Part shown: positions 1-11,320 of the stretch, one piece after another
How the letters are laid out: every line of letters begins with the position of its first letter
How positions within the stretch are numbered: position 1 is the first letter of the stretch
DNA from: Talaromyces rugulosus
Lineage: Eukaryota > Ascomycota > Eurotiomycetes > Eurotiales > Trichocomaceae
Direction: 5' to 3'
DNA length: 64,000 bases
NCBI RefSeq assembly: GCF_013368755.1
Contig: NC_049564.1
Location: 4,162,001 to 4,226,000, forward strand
Program-made: the position numbers and the translations under genes
The notes under the pieces: model-generated
What the model was told of the DNA's origin: nothing
The model's input: only the letters and a program-made list of their open reading frames with translations
Database searches by the model: none

Positions 1-235
1 TGAGAGAGAAATAAAGAGACAAATACCTCGGTCACTTCTGGTGCAATTACTGCATTTGGGGCTTTGCCCATCGCACTGTATGCACAAGAATCGTTAGCCC
101 AGCTATCTCCACCTCATCCCCCGTTAGCTAGCGTACCTTCAACTTGCGCTGCTTGCAGTTTGTACAAGCTAGCATCGTGCGCTCGCCGACTTTTGCCCGC
201 TTTGCGGGGTGCGAGGCCCGGCGCGCTGTGCTCAT
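1..235 (-). CDS. Zn2Cys6 transcription factor, 5' part, cut by left edge
   Basis: Minus-strand gene whose start lies at 235 and which runs off the left edge. Exon 1 is 235-137 (33 codons), the intron 136-76 begins GTACG and ends ACAG, and exon 2 is 75-27, followed by a GTATTT donor. The joined reading gives C24-x2-C27-x6-C34-x6-C41-x2-C44, that is five of the six cysteines of a fungal binuclear zinc cluster; the sixth must lie in the next exon outside the window. A basic stretch (CKQRKLKC) sits between Cys 2 and Cys 3, as in Gal4-type DNA-binding domains, and the intron falls just before the third cysteine, a common place in this family. It would be a nuclear, sequence-specific DNA-binding regulator; target genes cannot be inferred. 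The match to the zinc-cluster pattern is what supports the call. Confidence 0.85.
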
Positions 236-1109
236 GTTGAAAGGGCGTCAACCGGTGTCAGGATACAGTTTGAAGTGGTGTGTGTTGGTGAGGGAGCGAG
301 ATTGATAAGCTTTATGTAGAGCCTGTGGGTCAGCAGACTCTAGATTAAAAAGGGCCCACTCTTGTTACTATACGTTTACTTTTATATTTTATCTTTAAAA
401 AGTAATTTAATTTACTCCTTATTTCGTATAAAAAAATCTATTTTTTATTTAACAGTTACTATATTAATTCTTTAATCCTATACCTTATACTTAATATCTT
501 TTAACTATTGATTTTTGAATGCTGTGTGCACTGTAGTAAGGTGCAACGATCGTTGAGACAATAAGTTAAATCGGATTGTATATGTAGTAGCACTTGGCCT
601 TTATTATCCACACTCACCACTACATGTAACGGCCATGCGTGCTTCTGCAGCATCAATTGATATATGAACTTTGAGTGAAATACGACCCAAGATTAGCAAC
701 TTTTTTATTGTCCAATAGCAAATTCTATTAGCAGATGAAGCACGATCAATTTAAGAGAAAGGTACGAAATACGAAATGTCCTATGACGAAGCCTCAATGT
801 TCACTGATTGAATTATGAGCTTCGACTAAGCGCCATCTCGAATACTTGATTTTTAGCGTGCTTGACACGTACACACCGATTCCTCAGCACGTTCATGGTT
901 AGTAACATTCATATGTCATTCTCTAAAAAAGAGGATGATATTTTAAAATGGCTGAAGAAGATACAGGAATTAACAACTACAAAGTAAGAAAAGAGCTTCA
1001 AACGAATAATATGAGAGATATCAAACAGTAGTCTCCCGTAAGCTTAGGCAATAGCAAAAGTCAATTCCGTAGTGCCTGGAGACCCGAGATCACAGCGAAA
1101 GGAAATCCC
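236..1109. other. AT-rich intergenic stretch
   Basis: No coding exon found on either strand. The part from about 350 to 500 is strongly AT-rich. It would contain the promoter of the left-edge zinc-cluster gene (which starts at 235 on the minus strand) and the 3' flank of the small gene ending at 1110. Confidence 0.5.
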
Positions 1110-1487
1110 CTATTTCTTACGACTATCACTCTGATGTGGTGTTAGTAGTTGCACTAGAAGCTGGCCTAAGGGGGAAACTTACCAGAGCCTGCTCGTCTGC
1201 CTTATGAGTGACATGCTTCTTGCTTAGATGATTTCCATTCTCATCTTCATATACGATTCCGGCATGCTCATATTGGTCACTTGGGCTGTCGTGGAAAGGG
1301 TCTCTGCATGAAATCAGAAATGAATGGTACAAACTGGTATCAGCCAAACTTACTCAATAACGGCATCTACTGCCACTTTCCCTGTTTTTGCCTGGACTTG
1401 TGCCATATGCCGAGCACCCTCATCATCGACTCTATCACACCGACTGTTAAGGACAAGTACTCTTCATTGGTAGTTACCCGACGCCAT
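1110..1487 (-). CDS. small four-exon gene, 75-residue hydrophilic protein of unknown function
   Basis: Exons are 1487-1478, 1429-1354, 1303-1183 and 1130-1110; introns of 48, 50 and 52 bp begin GTAACT, GTAAGT and GTAAGT and end in AG, and the last has a TACTAAC branch-point sequence. The pieces sum to 228 nt, 76 codons with the stop, and the phases agree at every junction. The predicted protein starts MASVDDEGARHMAQ, is hydrophilic, carries an EDENGNHLSKKH segment and ends in a basic SDSRKK tail; no signal peptide or membrane segment is visible. I do not recognise the family. The consistent splice structure is the evidence that it is real: a chance open frame would not give three good introns in phase. 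It could still be a fortuitous model, since no homologue was compared. Confidence 0.6.
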
Positions 1488-2154
1488 GCTCCACCAACAG
1501 CGGTCGTACGATAGAAGAGATTTCGGCCACAAGGGAGTTTGCGAAGGAAAACTTTGGATCCAGACATTTTCGAGTGAAAGGTTGAAACAAGGATATGGAC
1601 GTCTAAATAAATGGGAAATAGTAGAAGCAGGAGTAAAAGTATAAAGCTGGCTCTGTGACCTGTTTTATCTATACGAACTCCTGGGGATTTCATGGGGTTT
1701 ATATGTTGATCCAGAGACAATATACTATCTCATTTCTAATGCTCGCTAAGCGCTGCCTTCAAATGCACATTTAATAAATGCGAAGGTTACGAAACTATTG
1801 GATAGCAGAGCTTGAATCACATTAACATTTAAGCACGAGCTGTAGCAAGGGGCTGTATGGCCGTTCTTAGCGCTGACTATTAGCATAGCGGCTTAATTAT
1901 GATTCCATGGACGAAAAGAAAACCATATATCGCTATTTTTATCGCTCGAGAATGGTAAGAGACTAGTGGCCCGTGCGAAAGCGTGGGGCTATTAATAATT
2001 TAATATCCACCTAGACTGCGAAGCGTTTTGAGGACCACACGTGTCAAGATGAAAGCACTATTCCCACGTTCCACTTGCTTCTCCTTACCTCTTCACCTTA
2101 TCGGACGCTGGTGCCCAGATTCTGCTTGAAATTTCCCTCTGCACCACTTTCTAG
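1488..2154. other. intergenic, no supported gene
   Basis: Open frames here lack introns or family likeness. The right end probably includes an unrecognised 5' exon of the kinase-like gene, because the frame open at 2155 is preceded by an in-frame TAG that forms a TTCTAG acceptor-like sequence. Confidence 0.4.
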
Positions 2155-3315
2155 CATGGTATCCGCTGGTTAGATCTGCCACGGAGAACGGGGAACACGG
2201 TATCGGCTTGTCCGTCCTCTCGACCGCAAATACGCGGCAAAAGCCCCAATGTATGGCTTGCACTGGATGATTCCAAACCTAATGTCGAATATGTTGTCAA
2301 ACGACCACCTGGAGACGATGATGACACGTCATCGTCTAATGCTCTCTCTGCCTTTAGGCACGAATTGGAGATGCAAAGGCTTTTTGCCAAAGATCCAATG
2401 ATTCGAGCGCTCGTTGATTATATCCCCGACTCAGAGCCTAGTGGGCCGATGATGGTTCTTGAGGCATTCACAGACTCGCTCTGGGACGCTCGAAATGCGA
2501 GGCCGTTCACTACAAAGGAGATCAAATGGATCGTGAAGGGCATTCTTCTGGGTATCTTTACAGTGCATACGAAAGGCCTAGTTTATACTGGTAAGACCAA
2601 AGCAATAAAAGGTGCTGAAAGGAATAGTATTCAATACTAAGCATGGCATGTCTTAGATTTAAAGATGGAGAACGTTGCCCTAGGGGGGTTTGATCACTCC
2701 CAGCCGAATGAAAACGTTCGCGATCTCATTGTCAGACTTGCAGATTGCGGTTCTAGTAAGTAAGCTGCTATGTCGTTTTCTTATCAGAATTTCTAACCTC
2801 AACAGTCAGCAAACCATCTACCAGAGAAATCACGTCCCTTACATATCGGAGCCCCGAAGTCCATTTTGGGAAAGCATGGACCCAAAGTACAGATGTCTGG
2901 TCCTGGGGACTCATCGTTAGTAATTTTCTTCTGAGATAGATGCCTCGTATACGTACCCGCTAACTCTTATAACCTATAGTTGGCCCAACTGCTTCAGGCG
3001 CAAGTTGATTTCAAGTCACCGGGAATGTATGATTCAATATGCACTGGGACTCTTGCAGAAAAGGAAAAGGTCATCCGTGATCAACTAGCGATTGACTTTG
3101 ACTTGGCATCTATACCATTGTATGCCGAGGATGAGCAATGCACCAAGATATTGCCTGCACCGCAACCAGAAGAAGCGTACATGTGGGCAAATAACATGAT
3201 CAACAAAGGTGTTTCAGCTGAAGATATCCAGTTCTTAGTCGGAGTTTTAAATCCAGACCCAAATACTCGCCTCACGGTGCGTGAGATTCTCGAGAGTGGG
3301 TATTTAGAAGGCTAA
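2155..3315 (+). CDS. protein-kinase-like protein, 5' end unresolved
   Basis: Coding exons 2155-2590, 2657-2755, 2806-2915 and 2980-3315 (stop TAA). Introns start GTAAGA, GTAAGT and GTTAGT and end in AG; the first has TACTAA before its acceptor. The joined protein (326 residues from 2155) has a VVKRP segment resembling the VAIK lysine strand, a catalytic loop HTKGLVYTDLKMEN in which the usual HRD is YTD but Asp, Lys and Asn are kept, LADCG in place of DFG, and SPE for APE followed by DVWSWGL of subdomain IX. The glycine-rich loop is poor (RGKSPNVWLALD). This fits a large fungal family of divergent kinase-like proteins whose substrates are unknown; activity is uncertain. The first exon is not resolved: frame continues to 2155, where a CTAG acceptor precedes it, and no convincing in-frame ATG was found, so the N-terminus may be missing or the gene decayed at its 5' end. 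Confidence 0.7.
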
Positions 3316-4522
3316 GAGGTTCGATTCATACATTTTTAACGTCGTGACACTAGCCGTGACATATGCCGCGATCAGTGTCTATGAGCCTACACCACACGCC
3401 CCGTCATCAGTTCTAATATGCTATCTTCGGCTTTGGGATATCTGACAATGCCTATATTTTACTAGTTGGGCTCAAGATATGATGCTGGAACAAGTGATGA
3501 GATGTGAGACCATATGCACTCGATAATTTCAGCCTCATCACGGCAAGGAGGATGTGTGATGGCTCCACGCGATGAACCGAGTGCCAAGATGCACTGCCAT
3601 CAATGAAAAGCCTATTATTATCCAAGCGTTTATGTGGCGGTCTTGTCAATATATGCCTGAAATATGTGCCTTGGAGCCTTGCACGTGGTCTCACTGATAT
3701 ATCAACACCGCTTGCACACTTTCGATCCTATTTCCCCTTCTTCATGCTTTGTATTCTAGTCAAGCTAAGCTAGGAATGTTGTTGAAAGTCCTCAAAGTAG
3801 CCTTTAAACCATGGAAAATGTATTTCAGATCCGAAATGAAGAGAAAATGGGGCCTACAGCTCATTGTGTTGGTACTAAAGAGTGTGATAGATTTCTAGGG
3901 GAGGGGCTGGGAAGCCATACTATTCATATTTCTTACAAAATACATGTGCTGATGGGGGTTATTAGATGTCACGGGTGGTTAAGTAGCAATTTGGGGAAGA
4001 GTCTATCCACAAGGCCCAATCATAGTTATATGGACTTCAGTAACCCCAATGGTTCGCCGGTTGTATAACGATCAACTAGCGGAGCTAACATTGAACATCT
4101 AGATCCGGTCAGTGTTGGCTGACTCTGATCTCGTTCAGCTAGGCCAGGAGCTTACGAAGGTGAACCAAGCCTTGTATCAAGCGTATACGTGGTAATTCTT
4201 TCGAGAGCGAGTTGAGTCATTTCATCGTCTTCTATCTTGTAGATTTAATAGAGCTCTATCAATCAAGGTTGAGGAATAAATCACTTTTCTCGATCCAAAC
4301 ATTAAAGGTGATAGAAAAGGAAATATATAGTGATCACAAACCCCAACCTCTTTTAGCGTAGCTTCATGTCTCTACATATGTATGTGATCCGTGACTATGG
4401 GTAATAGGAACTCCGAAATATTCTATTAGTGTCTATCTTCGCAAAAGAGCTGTTCGTCCTATATAGAAAAGAATTGTCGCCCAGTCGGTCATTTTCTGTG
4501 ATAATTTCCTACCGGCTGGCGC
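3316..4522. other. intergenic, no supported gene
   Basis: Short open frames on both strands show no family likeness or splice structure. Nothing else recognised. Confidence 0.4.
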
Positions 4523-5160
4523 CTATTCATACAAACATGTCCAATTATCTTCAAAAGCACACTTGTCCGATTCGGGACCATCCCCAAACATGCCAATGGG
4601 ATTCAAGGTCTCATGCTGCTTAGCCCAATCATTAACCCGGTCGAAATTACGACACTCGTGTAAAACAGTGCCCCGTGCCATGATCTTGTTAACCTTGGAG
4701 CTGTATTGGTACACGTTGGGCGTGATGTCGGTATTGCACTGAGTGGACTGGCGCAACACATCGATCCAATTACCTACATGGTCGATGCTCATACCCTTTT
4801 CACCCCTCTTAAACAGAGCGTCCATTGGATTGTCAAAGAGGGTATATGGATTATAGGTGCTATTCCACTGCTCCTCTAGCAAGTACCATACTAAACGGCG
4901 AATGCTGTCCAGGCAGTGAAGGTCATGGAAGACGTTCAAGATGATGAGGTATCCACTGCCTTCGTACTCCGGCTCTGGTGCTGTCTTGTTGGGAAGTAAC
5001 TTGTCCTCATCGGCTGATATATGCGAGTTCATGTGGCGGTAGAGATCCTTCCAGAGAGCATTGTTTTCTGACGTGGGCCGTCCTTGGTATGACGTTTTAC
5101 CGTCCAGGACGGCACTGTCAAACTTGGTGAGTCTGGCCTCCAGCGAGCCCTGGGCCGGTG
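4523..5160 (-). pseudogene. UstYa-family (DUF3328) oxidase-like relic, N-terminus missing
   Basis: Open from an AG acceptor at 5161 down to the stop at 4523 (211 residues). It shows the UstYa-type order: a YQGRP segment, an LWKDLY helix, then the first metal-binding-like motif HDLHCLDSIRR (HxxHC). The second motif, normally HxxHCIDxLRQ, reads HVGNWIDVLRQ, so its second His and Cys are gone. Family members modify peptide natural products (cyclisation/oxidation of ustiloxin- and cyclochlorotine-type ribosomal peptides) and are anchored by an N-terminal membrane helix. Upstream an intron-like GTAAGT is present at about 5216, but no exon with a start codon and transmembrane helix joins it in phase. 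Loss of anchor plus loss of half the second motif argues for a relic. No precursor peptide gene or partner enzyme lies nearby. It might instead be a short active homologue with an exon I missed. Confidence 0.65.
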
Positions 5161-6524
5161 CTAACGATTTTATTAGATGGTATTTGACTCCTTGCGGGTG
5201 TGGGTAGATAACTTACAGTAAAGCCTTGGTTGTGGTTGGCATCTTTCATTCCGGTCTCTCCGAAGAGCATGCAATTCTGTGTACTTCAAATCTTGACCCC
5301 GCACTCCAGAATCTCGCCCCTCGGTTACGTTGCCTGTACAACTCCATTTGAGACGTGATCGTTGTAGTTCCGATTTTGCCGTACATTAAACAGCATACCA
5401 CATCGTTTTTAGCATGTCAGACACGCACTATGCGCCGAGATATCAATGGTCGTACTACAAGAAGATGGCTCTAGCTTGACTATTATACGCCATTGAGATC
5501 CGATGAAATTGACTGCATAGATAGATAGCCCTAAGAAAAGCGGGTCCTTGAAATCCGCGAGATTGAGTTTGCTTGTCATTAGATCGCCCCATACATGTAT
5601 ACGACATCAGATGTAGTTTCATGCAGCCTAGGACTGCCCAACGGAGAACGGACTAGAATCAGACCCGGTGATTTGGATGCATTTTGGACATTTGAAGCAA
5701 CAAGGAGCAATTAGCGGACCTTCTTCTGCTATAATAGAATAATGTTTTCAGTCATCTATAAACAAGAGACTAGGAATTCCATGTGTCTCATTACTACAAC
5801 TACGGAAATCTCTCACAGGCAGTTCCATGTGAACCTAGAAGGGTCAAAACGTGGCGTTTGGGGGCGGAAGGTGTTGGCCTCTCTACCCCGGCCATGGTAG
5901 AGTTAGCTGGGTCTGATGAACCCGCCGGCTGTCGATGAGATGAGATTGTGCTTTTCCGCAGGAGAGCCAATTGGACCTGCAAATACAGGCCCACACGTCG
6001 AATAGTGCCATATCGCTGAAAACCTCCTGCGAAACGACCACGGTGCTCGGTGGAAGGAAAATACCGAGAACGGCTCTAAGTTGTGTGATAGAGTCGGTGG
6101 ATACAACTGAGGAAAGCCACAGACCTGTACCATGTTTGCTTTGCGTTGGAAATCTGCAGCTACTCATAGGGGAGCGAGTCAAGAAATGCAAGAATTTGGG
6201 ATATCTCCCCTGACAATATGTGGAACCTGCATGGACCAAGAAGGTTCTTATGAGCAGTAACACTGAAAGAATCTAGCATTGAACGGCCAATTATGCTATT
6301 TGCGCATCAGGTCATGTTCTGGGTTGCATTGTTCTCGTTCCACACATCAATGTCTTGGGGGAGCAAGAAAAGTCCTGCTTAGATATCTCCAAGGAGATCC
6401 CGGTCAGATGAGATGCTTGTTTATATCCTTCTACACTAACCCTAATTATAATAAAAAAGTACCCAAGATTTATGTCACCCATCTAGCCAAAGGCTCTTAT
6501 CACGTTCCTATTGCCTCTTCTAGT
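5161..6524. other. intergenic upstream of 5S rRNA gene
   Basis: No supported coding region. At 6436-6445 there is a telomere-repeat-like decamer (TTAGGGTTAG on the minus strand), about 80 bp upstream of the 5S gene. Confidence 0.4.
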
Positions 6525-6643
6525 ACATACGACCATAGGGTGTGGAAAACAGGGCTTCCCGTCCGCTCAGCCGTACTTAAGCCACACGCCGGCTGGTTAG
6601 TAGTTGGGTGGGTGACCACCAGCGAATCCCAGCTGTTGTATGT
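6525..6643 (+). rRNA. 5S ribosomal RNA
   Basis: About 119 bp that match the fungal 5S rRNA pattern from memory: it begins ACATACGACCATAGGGTGTG and ends CTGTTGTATGT, so the first and last bases pair to form helix I. The internal control region (AGCCGTACTTAAGCC and GGTTAGTAGTTGGGTGGGTG) used by TFIIIA/RNA polymerase III is intact. The variable helix near the 3' half pairs GCTGG with CCAGC perfectly, a sign of a functional, compensated copy. It stands alone, outside the rDNA repeat, as 5S genes do in most filamentous ascomycetes. Confidence 0.97.
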
Positions 6644-6644
6644 A

Positions 6645-6664
6645 TTTTTTATTTTTTATTTTTT
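6645..6664 (+). terminator. RNA polymerase III T-run terminator of 5S gene
   Basis: Immediately after the 5S 3' end come runs of six, six and six T residues broken by single A or TA, a typical Pol III termination signal on the sense strand. Confidence 0.8.
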
Positions 6665-8761
6665 GGCTTGAGAATTAAAAAAACTGAGTATTTCCTTGTT
6701 CTGGGATGCTTGTAGGTGTTTTTGCGTCTTGTTGGACCAAATGGTACATACACAAGGCAGTGATCACCAAAATTGCTTCTATACAGCTCAGCATCGCCTC
6801 TAGAAGTTAACCAACCTTTTATCTGACTATTCTCCATAGCCTCTCGCACACGTTATCGAGATCCTGGATGAATATGTTACTAATAATAGCTATCATTATT
6901 ACTAATATAAGAGTATTCAAGTCATTTTCAAATCATAATATGCATGTAATATTCATATACAAACACTGAGCCTACTAAGTATTTCTTCCTTATCAATTGA
7001 TGAGTCGTATTCTATGTCTCGTGGATAATGTGCCACTTCATCAGGGCAGCCAATTCAGTTTCCTCAGACGGAGCGGTTCGTTCAAACATTAACAGCCATC
7101 TGATACGTTATTAAATTCTGACATTTGGTAATCCCGTGTGGTTTTGGGGTATTGAACCACTTTACCAGGCTACCGATAGAGAGCAATGCCCTTGAGGTTT
7201 TCGACTTTGTGTATGGATCCCTGTCTTGTGGAACTCTCCCAGATATCTCTTCATGGCGATGCTATGTCCATGGTGATACATGCCGGGAAAGATATTTATG
7301 CGAATCTGCTTTTCTTATAAAATGTTCGCATAATTGCTAATCATCTACAGCCTCCAAACATTATAGAGTTGCTACTGCTGTTCTCAAATAGCTACTGGCC
7401 GCCGGGTAAACAGTATCTCCGCAACCCCGGATTTTTTTTAATATTTAAAGGAATAATTTTTCTGATTAGAGAATGTGTTCAAGTCTATTGGCATCTCCCA
7501 GGCTAATATTGAGAGATATGTTGGCAACGGCTAGTGATGGATGCGGCTTTAGGTGGAAGGGACAGCTAATGCAATATATACTCCATCGGTATAGATACTA
7601 GCCAACCAATGCTCGAGGAAAAGTTCCTTTTGTGGGAGAGTGAGATAGATTGCCTTATCGATCACATAAAGTTTTCAAGTTTACACAGTAAGTCTTTCCC
7701 CATAGACTAAAGTAGAAGCCAGCTTATCCACATAGAAGAAATGTTCGCCATTTGACGTTCAAGTTGCTTGTACTGGCTATACTTTGTCACTTGTATTAAA
7801 TACATTAGAAATTTTAGTTTTCGGCAGATGTCAGGCAGCCATCAGAAAAACAAACCTTTTTATTCAAGTCCGTCTACGTGGTCTATAAGAAACGTTTCCC
7901 TGTGGTGGAACTGGTACCACGTTTGATAGGCTGGACAGCTGATTTGTACTAGGCACTTGGTGCTCAACTTGTAGTATTTATAGATTCCAATGTTTATTCA
8001 CCGGCAGTTTTATGTGTTCTTCTCTGTCACAGAGAACAATTGTATTCGTTCGTTTGTCAGTGAAAGTATATCTAGATTCCTCGCCGGAACAAGCCCTTTC
8101 TTCTCTATATAAATATCGTTTGAGTATGGGTAACCCGATTATTCCAGGAGATGGTTGCTAGATTCTCGCTATCTCCTCATGCTCCAAGGACGCAGATAGA
8201 ATTAGTTACTGATTAAAAACGTCATTAGGAGAATTTTAACGAGTAACTATGGAAACAGAGAGGTTGATAGAACCATGAAATGGTCATCAGGCGCTCCATA
8301 AATGCCTTTTTAAAGAGAGAGAGACACGATGCACTTGACAAGAAATTTCGAATTAATATAAACACCCTTGTTTGTACTTGACTTTTTCCATACAGGTTTT
8401 TAAATTGTCAGGAATAAAAGGATGTACTACTGTAGTACTTGATATAATGCATAATTGTACTCTCGTCTCGGGCCGAAAAAGGGACACATAATCCCCCCCT
8501 TTGCCGCTGGAAGGAAATTGCCTTGGTGCGACTCATTTCATTTTTCCTCACGATAATCGATTATCACATGTGATAGACAGCCTGTACAGTATATATCGCA
8601 AAAAAAAAAAAAAGACGCAATTGAAGATCACTAGTGGATGCTCGGACATATGTCGGCAAACTCTCGGAAGGCTAAATCAATTACCGGTATTTATCCAACG
8701 GAGCTCCTCCCTTTACCCTCACCAAATTCTATCAAACCTCGTCTTCTAGGACAGCATAATC
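6665..8761. other. long AT-rich intergenic stretch
   Basis: About 2.1 kb without a supported gene. AT-rich, with only short random open frames and an A13 run at about 8600. The last few hundred bases are the promoter of the following small gene. Confidence 0.45.
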
Positions 8762-9314
8762 ATGAACACTGTGAGTTTGGCCTTTTCGTTCCTATACGTT
8801 CAAGGAAAATCAGAAAACTAATGACGTTTTATTTCTAGATACGATCCACCTGGTAAGGAACTATTGGCATACACTTACACCCAGCAAAGCTACTCAGAAT
8901 AGCTCAGCGATGAGGCACAAAAGCGACTAATAAACAAACAGGCTAGGATGGGGCACCCTGTGTGTTGGTGAGAATATCACCTCTACGTGTGTTTTGTGGT
9001 AGCTGATATATATTTTTTTTTCTTTAGCTGGTGGGAGCGCATATGTTTTTGCTAAAAGATCCATCAATGCAGACCGAACTGCACGGGACGAAGAATCCGT
9101 GAGGCGTAAAACACAACTGGCTGCTATGGAATCTGAATACAAGAGGAAAGCTTCCTCGCCGCCTCCTCCGACATCCTCCTCTAGAGACGCAGACGCAAAT
9201 TCTAGCTCTACAGACGCAAATGCTGCTGCTACACCTTCACCTTCATCGCAGCGATCGCCTAAAACGCGGCCAACAAATCCGGAAAATTCTACGTCAAATT
9301 CCACGGCTTCTTGA
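8762..9314 (+). CDS. small conserved-looking membrane protein, 111 residues, 9-nt first coding exon
   Basis: Exons 8762-8770, 8839-8852, 8942-8967 and 9028-9314. Coding exon 1 is only ATGAACACT; introns start GTGAGT, GTAAGG and GTGAGA and end CTAG, ACAG and TTAG. Phases agree and the sum is 112 codons with the stop. The N-terminal part reads WLGWGTLCVAGGSAYVFAKR, one membrane helix followed by basic residues, then a charged helix (ADRTARDEESVRRK) and a low-complexity Pro/Ser/Thr/Ala tail. It resembles a family of short fungal proteins with a Trp-rich start, one helix and an 'AKRSIN' turn (DUF4748-like, from memory), thought mitochondrial; this assignment is tentative. The two following tiny exons (14 and 26 nt) mean that the conserved N-terminus would be lost by automatic single-frame searches. 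Confidence 0.75.
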
Positions 9315-9662
9315 CATGGTCATAGCAAGCCCTGTTATTGAATACGTCAACTACTATTATGTACCAATAATACGCTCTATAGACTTTAGATCAATACCAT
9401 CATTACTCTACTATGTTCATGTATTTGTATCACTGAAATGACCAAGACATCTTCTATATATTACCCATTATTATGTTGCTCATTTAATATCTATACCAGT
9501 CTAGGAGTACATGTGAAAGAACCTTCTTTTCTAAATTCTGCGCTGGAAGGTATAATCGGAAAGAAATCTCTTATTGAGTTGATGAGGAGAAGTAACTATT
9601 CCTCTTTGGACGTCTCAGTCGCTCCAAAGAGCTATTATCTTGTTAGCTGGGACCATATAAAT

Positions 9663-10743
9663 TCAATAAGAATTGCAGCTCACCCTTTTGATGTCGCTGT
9701 AGATGGCAAACTGGCCTGCAGTCATCCCGGACACCATGACCAACCGCGCTTGAATACCAGAATAGCTGCCACGAATGCCCAGATTCCGAGCAATGTTGTA
9801 TAATCGACGGCAGATGCCTTCTCCAGGGCGGGCTGGTATTTTGTTTATTTGGCTCAACATGGTGTCGGCCGGTTGTGAAATAATAGCGGCCGCCATGCCA
9901 GCAACCAGGCCCGAGGCCATGTTTACCAAGGTGTGCATGGAATTCGACATCTTGGATGCATCGAGAGACTGATAGGCCAACTCAGTGGCCTTTTCGTACA
10001 CGACAAATGTAGCCATGGTATATGGAACCCTGTGAAATCAGTGTTCAGCCCGAATCTCGCAGTTAAAAAAACAACCTCAGACCGAATATAACATACTGCT
10101 TCAGTAATATTGGCCCTAGACCAGAGTATAACCCACGCACTCCCTCCTGCATGGCCATTTTCTGGAAGCCACTTACGAGACCCCGTGCATACGTCGGCTC
10201 AGAAACAAGCCGGATACGGATAGCCTCAAACGGACAGAGTAATACATCCCCCAGAGCCTCGGCCGAGGCTGATGCAGCCAAGTATATAGCATTGCGGTTT
10301 CGAGATGCCGTCTCGTGTCCAACAAGATCAACAATGCGCCGCTTGAAGAACTCGTAACCCCCGAATTTGCAGGCACCTTGCAAGAAATATCCGGCAACGG
10401 TAGGGCCGAATCCGGTTGCTAGGGCCTTGGTTCCGTCACGGGCGACGACTTGTCGTACCCCTTGCCATATGCCGCGGTTATAAACAGAAGGTTCAAGTTG
10501 TATCCTTGTTTTGACTCTTCAGAACATCAGCATTCAACACAACATCAGTATTCAAGACTTCCAGCTATACAGGAAGTAAACCCAGTAAACTCACACATCG
10601 ACTGGGGTGAGAACGGCGTGCGTCAGTGAGCAGCAAATGCCACCAGCAACGGCATATCTACTGTACAACGCAATGCCTGGGGATGCGCTATTCTGAGAAT
10701 CATACAGCTTCTGTGCCGGGGAAGCGACTGGTAAATGCGACAT
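9663..10743 (-). CDS. mitochondrial phosphate carrier (MIR1/PIC2 type)
   Basis: Exons 10743-10595, 10516-10097 and 10029-9663, 311 residues, the usual carrier length. It imports inorganic phosphate across the mitochondrial inner membrane for ATP synthesis. Three mitochondrial-carrier repeats are visible: TPVDVVKTRIQL (repeat 1, PxDxxK motif split by the first intron), CPFEAIRIR (repeat 2) and QPADTMLSQ (repeat 3). Phosphate-carrier features are the KFGGYEFFKRR segment and the conserved KQVPYTMATFVVYEKA stretch, rebuilt across the second intron (donor GTATGT, acceptor ACAG). The start MSHLPVASPAQKLYD has no cleavable presequence, as in fungal members. Upstream ATGs are out of frame. Splice phases agree throughout. 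Which of the two paralogue groups it belongs to I cannot tell. Confidence 0.93.
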
Positions 10744-11320
10744 TGCGATTTCATGTACCTTTCCATCTATGTAGGCTGCTCAGAAGTCCGCCATATCAAT
10801 TAGCCAAGATGAATGCCGGAAATTTGACTTTATATCTTAGGGCATCGGGCCCTGACTTGGACATCCTTTGCAGCCCAGCCCTAAACGGGGATAATATTTC
10901 GTCGCCCATGATTCAAATAAATCTCTCAAGCTAAGATAATGATAGTTACAGGCAGTGATAAGCAAAAATAATTTTGTTTTCTGCCTAATATCCGACGCGT
11001 CCCGAGCCATAGCCGAGAAAAACCCGACGATGCTATATACCGGAAAGTTGTCCATCAACATCGCGGTTCTTGCCGAGCAATTGCTTTGTCCTCCGGTTTT
11101 AAACATCACTTTACAATTTGAGCGGTGAATCTTTGCATAACTGACTGTCGACTCTCCACATTCTCCACGACTTGTCCGAAGACAACCAACACAAAGATTG
11201 CATCGCCGATTTATTCTTGACAAACTTGCATATTGTCCTTTGCAGTAGGTATTCTGTTCGGCCTGATGCTGCGCGAGTCAACTGACAATAAACAGGCGTT
11301 CTCTCAAACTTCCCACCACC
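10744..11320. other. intergenic between divergent carrier and small ORF
   Basis: No gene supported. Serves as the 5' region of both the carrier (minus) and the 59-residue ORF (plus). Confidence 0.4.

Noticed and set aside
3811..4068. 85-residue open frame
   Set aside because: No domain likeness, no introns, weak start context; likely chance.
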